Of a stretch of DNA of 64,000 nucleotides, positions 52,000 to 60,063 are shown in pieces (position 1 is the first letter of the stretch; every line of letters begins with the position of its first letter). The stretch covers positions 1,026,001-1,090,000 of the forward strand of contig NZ_FNSI01000001.1 of NCBI RefSeq assembly GCF_900104955.1, in the 5' to 3' direction. Under the pieces are notes generated by a model. The model was not told the origin of the DNA, did not search any database, and saw only the letters and a list, made by a program, of their open reading frames with translations. The translations under genes were made by a program, and so were the position numbers. Source of the stretch: Beijerinckia sp. 28-YEA-48 (GTDB lineage: Bacteria > Pseudomonadota > Alphaproteobacteria > Rhizobiales > Beijerinckiaceae).

Positions 52000-52743
52000 T
52001 CAAACGCCGAGATAGGTATGCAGCTTCGTGAGATTGGCTTGCAGCTCGGCGTTGTCGAAGCCGTCGATCACTTTGCCGTGCTCGACGACATAGAAGCGAT
52101 CGGCCACCGTCGAGGCCCAGCGGAAATTCTGTTCGACCAGTAGAATGGTGAAGCCTTCTGATTTCAGGCGAGCGATGGTGGCGCCGATCTGCTGGATGAT
52201 GACCGGTGCCAGGCCTTCCGTCGGCTCGTCGAGCATTAGGAAGCGCGCGCCGGTGCGCAGGATGCGGGCGATGGCCAGCATTTGTTGCTCGCCGCCAGAG
52301 AGTTTCGTGCCCTGGCTGTTCAGCCGTTCCTTCAGATTGGGGAAGAGTTCGAAAATCTGCTCCAGCGACAGACCGCCGGGCCGTACCATGGGCGGCAGCA
52401 TCAGGTTTTCGCGCACGTCGAGACTGGCGAAAATGCCGCGTTCTTCCGGACAGATGGCGATGCCCTGGCGGGCGATCTTGTCGGAGGAGGTGCGCACGAT
52501 CTCCTGGCCGTGGAAGCGTACCGAGCCCGTGCGCTTGCGGATGATGCCCATCACCGATTTCAAGGTCGTGGTCTTGCCGGCGCCGTTGCGGCCGAGGAGC
52601 GTCACGACCTCGCCTTCGCGCACGTCGAAATCAACGCCGTGCAGCACATGGGATTCGCCATACCAGGCTTCGAGACCGCGCACGGAGAGCACCGTGTCGG
52701 ATGCGCTTGCCGTGTTCCGAGCGGAAAAGGCTGTCTCAGACAT
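52000..52743 (-). CDS. livF: Branched-chain amino acid ABC transporter ATP-binding protein LivF
   Basis: A 247-residue ATPase. 'LSVRGLEAWYGESHVLHGVDFDVREGEVVTLLGRNGAGKTTTLKSVMGI' includes Walker A; the signature is LSGGEQQMLAIARIL near residue 140 and Walker B is 'FLMLDEPTEGLAPVI'. The start at 52743 overlaps the end of livG by 8 nt (52736-52743), so the two are translationally coupled. A longer frame exists but would reach 12 codons into livG. Confidence 0.94.
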   Translation of the reverse strand: MSETAFSARNTASASDTVLSVRGLEAWYGESHVLHGVDFDVREGEVVTLLGRNGAGKTTTLKSVMGIIRKRTGSVRFHGQEIVRTSSDKIARQGIAICPEERGIFASLDVRENLMLPPMVRPGGLSLEQIFELFPNLKERLNSQGTKLSGGEQQMLAIARILRTGARFLMLDEPTEGLAPVIIQQIGATIARLKSEGFTILLVEQNFRWASTVADRFYVVEHGKVIDGFDNAELQANLTKLHTYLGV

Positions 52744-53491
52744 GACCCGCTCCCAGATAGGCTTCCTTGACCCGCTCATCCTTGGTGAGATCGGCGTAAT
52801 TGCCTTCCGCCAGCACGCGGCCGCGCGCCAGAACGGTGATCTTGTCGGAGAGGTTGGCCACGACGCTGAGATTATGTTCGACCATGACGATGGTATATTT
52901 CGCCGAGATGCGTTTGATCAGCGTGGCGATCTTGTCGATGTCTTCGTGGCCCATGCCGGCCATCGGTTCGTCGAGCAACATCATTTCGGGATCGAGCGCC
53001 AAAGTGGTGGCGATCTCCAAAGCGCGCTTGCGGCCATAGGACATTTCCACGGCCTGGGTGTGGGCGAAGGCGCTTAGGCCAACATCGTCGAGAAGTTCCA
53101 GCGCGCGATCGTTGAAACGATCGAGAACGGTCTTGGAGCGCCAGAAGTCGAAAGAGCTGCCGTGCTGGCGCTGCAACGCCACCCGCACATTCTCCAGCGC
53201 GCTCATGTGAGGAAACACGGCTGATATCTGGAAGGAGCGAACGAGGCCGAGGCGCGCCACATCGGCGGGTTTCAGCGCCGTGATGTCTTTTCCATTGTAG
53301 AGGATTTGGCCACGGGTCGGCGTCAGAAATTTGGTGAGGAGGTTGAAGCAGGTGGTCTTGCCGGCGCCGTTGGGGCCGATCAGCGCGTGAACGCTGCCGC
53401 GCTTGATGCGCAGGTTCACGTCATTGACTGCGACGAAGCCGGCGAATTCCTTGGTCAGTCCCTGCGTCTCAAGAATATACTCTTGTGCCAA
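52736..53491 (-). CDS. livG: Branched-chain amino acid ABC transporter ATP-binding protein LivG
   Basis: A 251-residue ATPase with the LivG-type N-terminus 'LETQGLTKEFAGFVAVNDVNLRIKRGSVHALIGPNGAGKTTCFNLLTKFLTPTRGQILYNGKDIT'. The switch region includes 'RLGLVRSFQISAVFPHMSALENVRVALQ', and the C-terminal 'TIVMVEHNLSVVANLSDKITVLARGRVLAEGNYADLTKDERVKEAYLGAG' is diagnostic. First gene of livGFHM; the binding protein gene is on the other strand at 54091. Confidence 0.94.
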   Translation of the reverse strand: MAQEYILETQGLTKEFAGFVAVNDVNLRIKRGSVHALIGPNGAGKTTCFNLLTKFLTPTRGQILYNGKDITALKPADVARLGLVRSFQISAVFPHMSALENVRVALQRQHGSSFDFWRSKTVLDRFNDRALELLDDVGLSAFAHTQAVEMSYGRKRALEIATTLALDPEMMLLDEPMAGMGHEDIDKIATLIKRISAKYTIVMVEHNLSVVANLSDKITVLARGRVLAEGNYADLTKDERVKEAYLGAGHV

Positions 53492-54090
53492 TCAGATCTC
53501 TCCCAACAGTCCTCTGGAGCGCAGCGAAAGGTCTCAGTGCGATGTCATCAAACCGTGCCTAGGCAGGCTGGATGCCCTTTGCTGCGCATGCCGCTCTCCC
53601 AATGCTTCCCTTCATGGGTCCCTCGGCGGCAATGTTCTTGAAAGCGAATTCGATCTGGTTTCTGACGGCGCGGGCCGTGCAAACATGAACTTGCTTCATA
53701 TTTGGGCGCCCCGGCGATGGCTCCTGTCGCTGAATGCCGGCAGTGTGGAGGACCAAATCGGCAAGTGCAAGATATCTCTATGGTTCCGCCTGTTGCGGGA
53801 TTCCCCGAGCCGGAGCTACCGCGCGGTCTGTCATGCTCTTTACGTCTGGGTCCTTTTGCGGGAGGCTTACTTGTGGACGATTGGGGCGGGAAATTTAGCT
53901 TGCCACCCATGTTTCGTATGACGGCCATTCGGGCCTGCGAATTGGCAATAAGTCTGATTGCACCTGACAGGGCTTTTCTATCGGATTGGCTTTTCTATCG
54001 GATCAGCGGTTCAATCGCCCGACCCTGATCGGTGGCTGAGACCAGACCCATCGATCGCGGCGCGTCTTGGGGCGTTTCTTGGAGGGATTT
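53492..54090. other. Gap between livG and the binding protein gene, no confident gene
   Basis: About 600 bases without a credible gene. Short open frames on both strands are rich in Pro, Arg and Ser. A 17-bp unit GGCTTTTCTATCGGATT/C is duplicated in tandem (53971-53987, 53988-54004). The region must contain the two divergent promoters. Confidence 0.5.
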
Positions 54091-55284
54091 ATGACAGCAA
54101 AACTTTTGTCCGCGGTCGCTGCCTGCAGCCTGTTGCTCGGCGGTTCCGCCTGGGCGCAAGGCGTCAAGATCGGCATCCTCAACGATCAATCGGGTGTTTA
54201 TGCCGATTACGGTGGCAAATGGTCGGTGGAAGCCGCCCGCATGGCCATCGAGGACTTTGGCGGCTCGGTTCTTGGGCAGAAGATCGAACTGGTCACCGCC
54301 GACCATCAAAACAAGCCGGATCTTGCCGTCAGCATCGCCCGCAAATGGTATGATGTCGATGGCGTCGACATGATCACCGAACTGACCACGTCGTCGGTGG
54401 CGCTTGCCGTGCAGGAACTGACCAAACAGGCCAAGAAGATTGATATCGTCATCGGCGCGGCAAGCTCACGCATCAGCGGCGATGCCTGCTCGCCCTATGG
54501 TTTCCATTGGGCCTTCGACACGCGCGCGCTGGCCGTGGGCACCGGCGGCGCCTTGACCGAGCAGGGCGGCAACACCTGGTTCTTCCTTACCGCCGACTAT
54601 GCCTTCGGCTATTCGCTGGAAGAAGACACGACGGCGATCGTCAAGGCCAAGGGCGGCAAGGTGCTGGGCTCGGTGCGCCATCCGCTGAATTCATCCGACT
54701 TCTCCTCCTTCCTGTTGCAGGCGCAAAGCTCGAAGGCGAAAGTCATCGGTCTGGCCAATGCTGGTCTTGATACGATCAACTCGGTCAAGCAGGCGTCCGA
54801 ATTCGGCATTGTCGCCGGCGGCCAGAAGCTCGCCGGCCTGCTGATGACGCTTGCCGAGGTCAACGGTCTGGGCCTGCAGGCGGCGCAGGGGCTGGTGCTG
54901 ACGGAATCCTATTATTGGGATCGCGACGATCGCTCGCGCGCCTTCGCCGACCGCTTCTTCAAGCGCACCGGCCGCATGCCGAGCATGATCCAGGGCGGCA
55001 CCTATTCGGCGACCTTGCAATATCTCAAGGCGATCAAGGCGGCCAACAGCAAGGACAGCGACATCGTGGCCAAGAAGCTGCGCGAAATGCCGGTCGAGGA
55101 CGATGTCTTCAACGGCGGCAAGGTGCTGGCCAATGGCCGCATGGTGCACGACGTCTATCTGTTCGAGGTCAAGAAGCCGTCCGAGTCGAAGAAGCCGTGG
55201 GACTATTACAAGCTGCTCGCCACGGTGCCGGGCGACCAAGCCTATCCGACCGCGGCCGAAAGCGGTTGCCCGCTGACGAAATAA
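54091..55284 (+). CDS. Branched-chain amino acid-type ABC substrate-binding protein
   Basis: A 397-residue periplasmic binding protein of the LivJ/type I fold. The signal peptide ends AWAQ-G near residue 22; then 'VKIGILNDQSGVYADYGGKWSVEAARMAIEDFGG' and 'KIELVTADHQNKPDLAVSIARKWYDVDGVDMIT', and the later 'TWFFLTADYAFGYSLEEDTTAIVKAKGGKVLGSVRHPLNSSDFSSFLLQAQSSKAKVIGLANAG' block. GGAGGG lies 5 nt before the ATG at 54091. It probably serves the livGFHM genes to its left, although ligand could be an aromatic or other compound. A strong terminator follows. Confidence 0.91.
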   Translation: MTAKLLSAVAACSLLLGGSAWAQGVKIGILNDQSGVYADYGGKWSVEAARMAIEDFGGSVLGQKIELVTADHQNKPDLAVSIARKWYDVDGVDMITELTTSSVALAVQELTKQAKKIDIVIGAASSRISGDACSPYGFHWAFDTRALAVGTGGALTEQGGNTWFFLTADYAFGYSLEEDTTAIVKAKGGKVLGSVRHPLNSSDFSSFLLQAQSSKAKVIGLANAGLDTINSVKQASEFGIVAGGQKLAGLLMTLAEVNGLGLQAAQGLVLTESYYWDRDDRSRAFADRFFKRTGRMPSMIQGGTYSATLQYLKAIKAANSKDSDIVAKKLREMPVEDDVFNGGKVLANGRMVHDVYLFEVKKPSESKKPWDYYKLLATVPGDQAYPTAAESGCPLTK

Positions 55285-55308
55285 GGTCTGCGATAAACGA
55301 GAAACGCG

Positions 55309-55336
55309 AAAGCCCGGTTCCTGGAACCGGGCTTTT
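55309..55336. terminator. Bidirectional terminator between convergent genes
   Basis: A perfect 12-bp stem (55309-55320 with 55324-55335) and CTG loop, with A-rich 5' and T-rich 3' flanks. It sits between the binding protein gene and the convergent monooxygenase gene (stop at 55338). Confidence 0.88.
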
Positions 55337-55337
55337 G

Positions 55338-56597
55338 TTATGCGGCGGTTTTTTCCTCTAAGCGTGTCTCGTCCCAGGCCACCTTATAATCGTAGACCCA
55401 GGCGAAGCTCGGAGCGAAACGCAGGAACAACGGCATCAGCAAGCTCTGGATGAAGGTCATCACCGGGCCGTGCCGTTTGCTGTTGCCGCTGAGGCGGCCA
55501 AAGGCGATCACCTTTTCGGTGCGCTCGCGCCGAGCCTTAACGAAGGCTTCAAAGGCAATTTCCGGCGCGGCCGGCGCGTCGCGCAGTTCTCGCGCCATGA
55601 TGATGGCGTCTTCCAAAGCCATCGAAACGCCCTGGCCGGAATGCGGGCTCACCGCATGGGCGGCGTCGCCAATCAGGGCGACGCGGCCGGCCCACCAGAG
55701 CGGCAGCGAGGGCATGTCATAAATGTCGAGCGGCGGGATCGCCCGCGTTGTTGCAGCTAGCATGGCGCGGATCTCTGGCGACCAGCCCTTGCCTGCGTGC
55801 AAAAGCGCCTGCATGCCGGCTTCGCCCATGAGCGCCGCGCGACTGTCGGTGTCGAGTGGCGTTTCGCGGGCGAGCGCATACCACCAGAAGGCGCCGTCGG
55901 TTGCGCCGCGATCGCCGCAGGCATAGCCGATGAAGGCGCCGGTGCCATAGCATAGGTGCATCACGTTTTCGTCGCGCGGTTCTATCGCCGGCACCTGGCT
56001 GCGTGGCAGGAAGCCGCCGGCGCCGGTCAGGCCGGTGAAGGCGGGTTCGGGCGCATCGGGCAGGAGGCAGCGCCGCACTCGCGAGCGGATGCCATCAGCG
56101 CCGATCAGCAGATCGCCGTCCGCCTGCGTGCCGTCCTCGAAACGCACGCTCACGTGCGTGCCATCATCGTCGATGGTGGCGAGGCGCTTGCCGTAGTGAA
56201 TGGCAATGCCGCGTTCGGCGGCAGCCGCCAGCAGCATCGCTTGAAAGGTCGAGCGCGCCAGGGCGATGGCCGGGCGACCGGCGCCGCTGGTGCGGCCATA
56301 GGACATGCTGCCGAGGAAGCGGCCTTTGGGGGTGTGAAACGCCATGCTGGTGATCGGCGTGCCGGCATCGGCGACCCGATCGGCAAGCCCGATCTGGGCA
56401 AGCACATTCATGCCGTTGGGCGCAATGCAGATGGCGCCGCCGATATTGGCCAGCTCGCCATGCGCTTCGTAAATGGTCGCTCGGATGCCGGCCTTGGCGA
56501 GGAACAGGGCAAGCGCCGGGCCGGCGATGCCGCCGCCGACAATCAGGACATGGCGTGGCGACGCGGGTGGTGGAAAGGCGTTAGGCATGTCGAGCAT
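55338..56597 (-). CDS. FAD-dependent monooxygenase
   Basis: A 419-residue group A flavin monooxygenase. The Rossmann GxGxxG is 'VLIVGGGIAGPALALFLAKAG' near residue 17, the middle DG motif is 'GDLLIGADGIRSRVR' near 165, and the FAD-ribityl GD motif is 'RVALIGDAAHAVSPHSGQGVSMALEDA' near 310. Substrates are usually aromatic; none can be named. It is divergent from the MarR-type gene, 97 bp away, which probably controls it. Confidence 0.9.
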   Translation of the reverse strand: MLDMPNAFPPPASPRHVLIVGGGIAGPALALFLAKAGIRATIYEAHGELANIGGAICIAPNGMNVLAQIGLADRVADAGTPITSMAFHTPKGRFLGSMSYGRTSGAGRPAIALARSTFQAMLLAAAAERGIAIHYGKRLATIDDDGTHVSVRFEDGTQADGDLLIGADGIRSRVRRCLLPDAPEPAFTGLTGAGGFLPRSQVPAIEPRDENVMHLCYGTGAFIGYACGDRGATDGAFWWYALARETPLDTDSRAALMGEAGMQALLHAGKGWSPEIRAMLAATTRAIPPLDIYDMPSLPLWWAGRVALIGDAAHAVSPHSGQGVSMALEDAIIMARELRDAPAAPEIAFEAFVKARRERTEKVIAFGRLSGNSKRHGPVMTFIQSLLMPLFLRFAPSFAWVYDYKVAWDETRLEEKTAA

Positions 56598-56663
56598 AGC
56601 GGGCTCCCAAGAAAGCCGCCGGAGAAACCACTGGCCCCGGCGGTGCGGGCGAGGTATGATGAA

Positions 56664-56680
56664 TATCTTATAATTAGATA
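56664..56680. promoter_or_regulatory. Promoter/operator between the monooxygenase and MarR genes
   Basis: A perfect TATAAT (56669-56674) lies inside an inverted repeat TATCT (56664-56668) / AGATA (56676-56680). A second GATA...TATC pair spans 56677-56691. The hexamer would give the MarR-type gene a leader of only about 14 nt, almost leaderless. MarR dimers usually bind such AT-rich palindromes and block the -10. Confidence 0.5.
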
Positions 56681-56694
56681 ATCAAACTATCAGA

Positions 56695-57189
56695 ATGTCA
56701 AGCAAACAACGCCAAGACCCACAACGGCAAGAACTGATGCAGGCGCTCGGAACGGCCATGGAGCTGTTTCAGGACGCGACCGATGCCTTTGACGACACGG
56801 CTGCGGTCGCCCTCGGCCTCAACCGGACCGACCTCAAATGCGTAAGCATCATCGTTCGCCACGGCCCGGTCGCGGCCGGTGACATTGCGCGGTATACCGG
56901 CCTGACGCGCGGCGCCATGACCACGGCGCTCGACCGCATCGAGCGCGCCGGCTATGCCCGCCGCCGCCCCGATCCCAACGACCGGCGCGGCGTGCTGATG
57001 GAGTTGACGGAGAAGGGGCGGGAGGCGCTCGACGCGATCTGGGGCGTCTATATCCGCGAGGCCGACACGTTCTTTGCCGGCTATACGACAGCGGAACTGG
57101 AGACGATCCGGCGCTTTCTCGTGCACGCTCGCGAGGTGCAGGACGCTAATCGCACGCGGGTTAGTGGGCTGCGGTTGGGGGCGTCGTAA
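56695..57189 (+). CDS. MarR-family transcriptional regulator
   Basis: A 164-residue winged-helix regulator. 'LNRTDLKCVSIIVRHGPVAAGDIARYTGLTRGAMTTALDRIERAGYARRRPDPNDRRGVLMELTEKGREALDAIW' contains the recognition helix and the D-x-R wing motif. N- and C-terminal helices form the dimer interface. It is divergent from the FAD monooxygenase gene and likely represses it in response to a phenolic or similar compound. The gene has no Shine-Dalgarno site before its ATG. Confidence 0.9.
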   Translation: MSSKQRQDPQRQELMQALGTAMELFQDATDAFDDTAAVALGLNRTDLKCVSIIVRHGPVAAGDIARYTGLTRGAMTTALDRIERAGYARRRPDPNDRRGVLMELTEKGREALDAIWGVYIREADTFFAGYTTAELETIRRFLVHAREVQDANRTRVSGLRLGAS

Positions 57190-57408
57190 TCAGCTTTTGC
57201 TGTCGCCCCCGCCTTCCATCCATTTGATGAAAGGGAACATCGGGATGATCCAGCCGATGCCGAGGAAGGCGTAGCCGAAGCCGCGCAGCACCGCATTGGC
57301 CTCTTGGAAGATGCGCGCCTGCGCCAGCGCCATGACGAGCAGCGCGTAGACGACCACGAAGGCCAGAACCACCGCCGCACCGATCAGTTTCCGCGTCCGC
57401 CGTTTCAT
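57190..57408 (-). CDS. DUF2842 small membrane protein
   Basis: A 72-residue protein with two hydrophobic segments: 'RKLIGAAVVLAFVVVYALLVMALA' and 'FGYAFLGIGWIIPMFPFIKWM'. The GIGWIIPMFPFIKWM ending is the hallmark of DUF2842, small alphaproteobacterial membrane proteins of unknown function. It abuts the MarR stop convergently. Confidence 0.87.
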   Translation of the reverse strand: MKRRTRKLIGAAVVLAFVVVYALLVMALAQARIFQEANAVLRGFGYAFLGIGWIIPMFPFIKWMEGGGDSKS

Positions 57409-57492
57409 GATCCAATATCGTCCAATTTGGGGGCCAGTTCAGGTGCGACGTGACGTCCGTGGACGCCCAAGCGCCGAGGGCTTATCTCTCCC

Positions 57493-57600
57493 TGCGCTTT
57501 AAAGCAAAATGCTTTTCCATCGAAATGCCTTTTGCTCTCTTGTATGTCTTTGTTTTGACGCGTTTTTGTGGCGTTTGACTTTAGTCCCGTCGCAAAGCGG
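57493..57600. repeat. Intergenic palindromic repeat, copy C
   Basis: This sequence parallels the one at 2910-3017: AAAGCAAAATGC..., then 'TCTTTGTTTTGACGCGTTTTTGTGGCGTTTGAC'. Its stems are more degenerate. It lies upstream of the heme A synthase start. Confidence 0.6.
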
Positions 57601-57620
57601 TCTCCACGCGGAATTCACTC

Positions 57621-58694
57621 ATGACCTCTCAGACGGTCGCTTCGCCCGTCCACCCCGCCGCCGACGTGTCGAGCGGCACCACCGCCATGCGGATCTGGCT
57701 GTGGGGCGTGGCTTTGCTGGTGTTCGCCATGGTGATCGTCGGCGGCGCGACGCGGCTGACCGAATCCGGCCTGTCGATCACCGAATGGAAGCCGGTGCTG
57801 GGGGCGATCCCGCCGCTGTCGGAGGCGGCGTGGCTGGCAGAGTTTGAGAGATATAAGCAGATTCCACAGTATTCTCAGATGTTTCCCTCGATGGCTCTGA
57901 GCGATTTCAAGTTCATCTACTATTGGGAATGGTCGCATCGGCTGCTTGGCCGCCTGATCGGCATCGCCTTCGCCCTGCCGCTCGCCTGGTTCTGGCTACG
58001 CGGCCAGGTGAAGGGCAAATTGCGCTGGCAGCTGCCGGCGGTGCTGGCGCTCGGCGGCCTGCAAGGGGCGGTCGGCTGGTGGATGGTGGCTTCCGGTTTG
58101 GCCGGGCGCACCGAGGTCGCTCCCGAGCGGCTGATGATTCATTTGATCCTCGCCTCGATCACCCTCGTCGCCCTGGTCGCCATCGCGGTGGGGCTGACGG
58201 ATCGGCGTGATCGCGATGCGACAGCGTGGACGCGGCGTGCCGCCTTCATTCTGCTCATCGCCGTATTGTTGCAGATCGCGCTTGGTGCCTTGGTAGCGGG
58301 CTCGCGCGCCGGGCTCTCCTACAACAGCTGGCCGCTGATGGATGGCTCCTTCGTACCGAACTTCATGTTCCGCACCGATCTCGAACCGACCTGGCGCAAT
58401 TTCTTCGAGAACGTCACCATCGTGCAGTTCCAGCACCGCATGTGGGCCTATGCACTGCTCGCCATCGCGCTCTGGCATGCGTTCGCGCTGCGCGGCTCGC
58501 TCGCCGCTGGTCGTGCCTGGCTGCTACTGGCCATGGTCATCGTCCAGGCCGGTCTCGGCATCGCCACTCTGCTGCTGGTGTTTCCGGAAGGGCGTATTCC
58601 CATCGGCTGGGCGCTGGCGCATCAGGGCTTTGCCATGTGCGTGCTGATCGTCGCCACCGTGCATTGGCGGCGGTTGGCGGCGGCGAAATCCTGA
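57621..58694 (+). CDS. ctaA: Heme A synthase (CtaA/COX15 type)
   Basis: Oxidises heme O to heme A for aa3-type cytochrome oxidase. A 357-residue protein with eight helices. Key blocks include 'MVIVGGATRLTESGLSITEWKPVLGAIPPLSEAAWLAEFERYKQIPQYS', 'FKFIYYWEWSHRLLGRLIGIAFALPLAWF' (His near residue 103 in SHRLLGR), 'HLILASI', 'FQHRMWAYAL' and 'HQGFAM', the four heme-ligand histidines. It lacks the Cys pair of the Bacillus type, as expected in alphaproteobacteria. Confidence 0.95.
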   Translation: MTSQTVASPVHPAADVSSGTTAMRIWLWGVALLVFAMVIVGGATRLTESGLSITEWKPVLGAIPPLSEAAWLAEFERYKQIPQYSQMFPSMALSDFKFIYYWEWSHRLLGRLIGIAFALPLAWFWLRGQVKGKLRWQLPAVLALGGLQGAVGWWMVASGLAGRTEVAPERLMIHLILASITLVALVAIAVGLTDRRDRDATAWTRRAAFILLIAVLLQIALGALVAGSRAGLSYNSWPLMDGSFVPNFMFRTDLEPTWRNFFENVTIVQFQHRMWAYALLAIALWHAFALRGSLAAGRAWLLLAMVIVQAGLGIATLLLVFPEGRIPIGWALAHQGFAMCVLIVATVHWRRLAAAKS

Positions 58695-58754
58695 ATCGTT
58701 CAAGTCGTTTGGCGGTTTTGCTTTAGAGTTTGATTCAGGGGCGCTCGACCTTGG

Positions 58755-58862
58755 TGTCATGCCCGACACGCCGTAGGCGTGAGCGGGCCAAAGGTGTTTG
58801 CAGGCGCTTTGCCACTTGCTCTGGTTCCCCGCTCGCCTGCTGCGCAGGCGTCGGGGATGACA
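58755..58862. repeat. TGTCAT/ATGACA-bounded hairpin element
   Basis: An element bounded by TGTCAT (58755-58760) and ATGACA (58857-58862). It holds two strong hairpins, GCCCG-CACGCC-GTA-GGCGTG-CGGGC (58761-58788) and CCCCG-CGCCTGC-TGC-GCAGGCG-CGGGG (58827-58856). This type of repeat is common between alphaproteobacterial genes; it may be a non-autonomous mobile unit. Confidence 0.6.
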
Positions 58863-58990
58863 GGCAGAACACGTTGCCGAAGCCCACGTGTTTATCAGCT
58901 ACCTTGACACATTGCGGCACGCGGCGAATGATCAAACGATAAGATCACCGGGTAGGACTGCCGCGTCCGGCAACGGCGCGCAAAGGGTAC

Positions 58991-59941
58991 ATGCAAGTTT
59001 TCTCAACCGTCGATGTCGCCGCCGCCGCGAAGCTGGATGCCTGGAACAAGCTCTGTTCCAGCCTCTACAATCCGCTCGACATCGAGCCGATGGATCGCGA
59101 GGCCTTCGCCGGGCGCATGGAGATCTTGTACGACGATCTCTTTCGCGTCACGCGCTTCACCTCCGCGCCGGTGCATATGAATCGCACGCGCGCGCGGACG
59201 CGCCATGCCACAGGCACGTCTCTCACGGTTTTTCTGCGCTTGACCGGCGAAGCGCAATTCATGCTCAGCGATCGCGACGTGACGACACGGCCGGGCGACT
59301 TCATGTTGCTGGATGCCCATACGCCGTTTGGCTGCCGGGCCGAGCAGGGAACCTCGGCGCTGGCTATCGGTCTGCCGGATCATCTGCTGTCGGCGCACCT
59401 GCCCAACGTCGGGCGCGTCGTTGGCCGCGTGATGGATGGCGGGGCGGATCTGAATGCCTGCATCGCCGCCACCATGCGCACGATCGCCAGCCAGGCCGCT
59501 GCAGGGCGGGCGCCGTCGCTCAATCTGGCGCGTGGTCTGCTCGAACTGATTTCAGCGTCCTGTGCCGAGGTCGAGGCGCAGGCCGAGCCGGTTTCGCCCT
59601 CAGTGCAGCGCTGGCGCCGGCGGATCGCTGCCTATGTTGGCACCCATCTGCGCGATCCCGAGTTGACACCAGCGCGGATCGCCACGGCGTTGAACATCTC
59701 GCAGCGTTACCTGCGCCTGTTACAGAGCGAAGATGGCGAGACGATCGCGCAGCAGATCCTGCGCCTGCGGCTTGAGGAAGGCGCGCGCTGCCTGCTCAAC
59801 CCGGGCTGGAACGCTATTTCCATCACCGAACTGGCGCATCACTGGGGTTTTGAGGATTCCGGTTATTTCGCCCGTCGCTTCAAGGAGCGTTTCGGCGTGA
59901 CCCCCAGCGCCTATCGGGCGGGAGCGATCGCCCGCTGCTGA
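58991..59941 (+). CDS. AraC-family transcriptional regulator
   Basis: A 316-residue regulator of the AraC_binding_2/FeaR-like group: 'WNKLCSSLYNPLDIEPMDREAFAGRMEILYDDLFRVTRFTSAPVHMNRTRARTRHATGTSLTVFLRLTGEAQFMLSDRDVTTRPGDFMLLDAHTPFGCR' then the C-terminal double helix-turn-helix 'LTPARIATALNISQRYLRLLQSEDGETIAQQILRLRLEEGARCLLNP' and 'SITELAHHWGFEDSGYFARRFKERFGVTPSAYR'. It lies 122 bp upstream of the LLM oxidoreductase gene on the same strand and probably activates it. Confidence 0.88.
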   Translation: MQVFSTVDVAAAAKLDAWNKLCSSLYNPLDIEPMDREAFAGRMEILYDDLFRVTRFTSAPVHMNRTRARTRHATGTSLTVFLRLTGEAQFMLSDRDVTTRPGDFMLLDAHTPFGCRAEQGTSALAIGLPDHLLSAHLPNVGRVVGRVMDGGADLNACIAATMRTIASQAAAGRAPSLNLARGLLELISASCAEVEAQAEPVSPSVQRWRRRIAAYVGTHLRDPELTPARIATALNISQRYLRLLQSEDGETIAQQILRLRLEEGARCLLNPGWNAISITELAHHWGFEDSGYFARRFKERFGVTPSAYRAGAIARC

Positions 59942-60063
59942 TTGCCGCTTTGTCCGGGTCGGTCTGCCGCTCTGTCAGCGCGGCATCCGTTGTTTTCGTT
60001 CAGTCTGCTTCCTGCCGCTATCGGTGATTTCGATGGCGCATGTTCCAAAGAGGCAGGACCGGG

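Noticed and set aside
51107-52003. Minus-strand frame of 298 codons shifted against livH
   Set aside because: Alternative frame of livH; the livH frame carries the conserved motifs.
53548-53928. Minus-strand frame of 126 codons in the livG-binding protein gap
   Set aside because: Low-complexity Pro/Arg/Ser composition; I saw no recognisable domain, though a short tail 'RNQIEFAFKNIAAEGPM' is oddly protein-like and may be a decayed remnant.
53702-54028. Plus-strand frame of 108 codons in the same gap
   Set aside because: No homology seen; it overlaps the tandem duplication and lacks a good ribosome-binding site.
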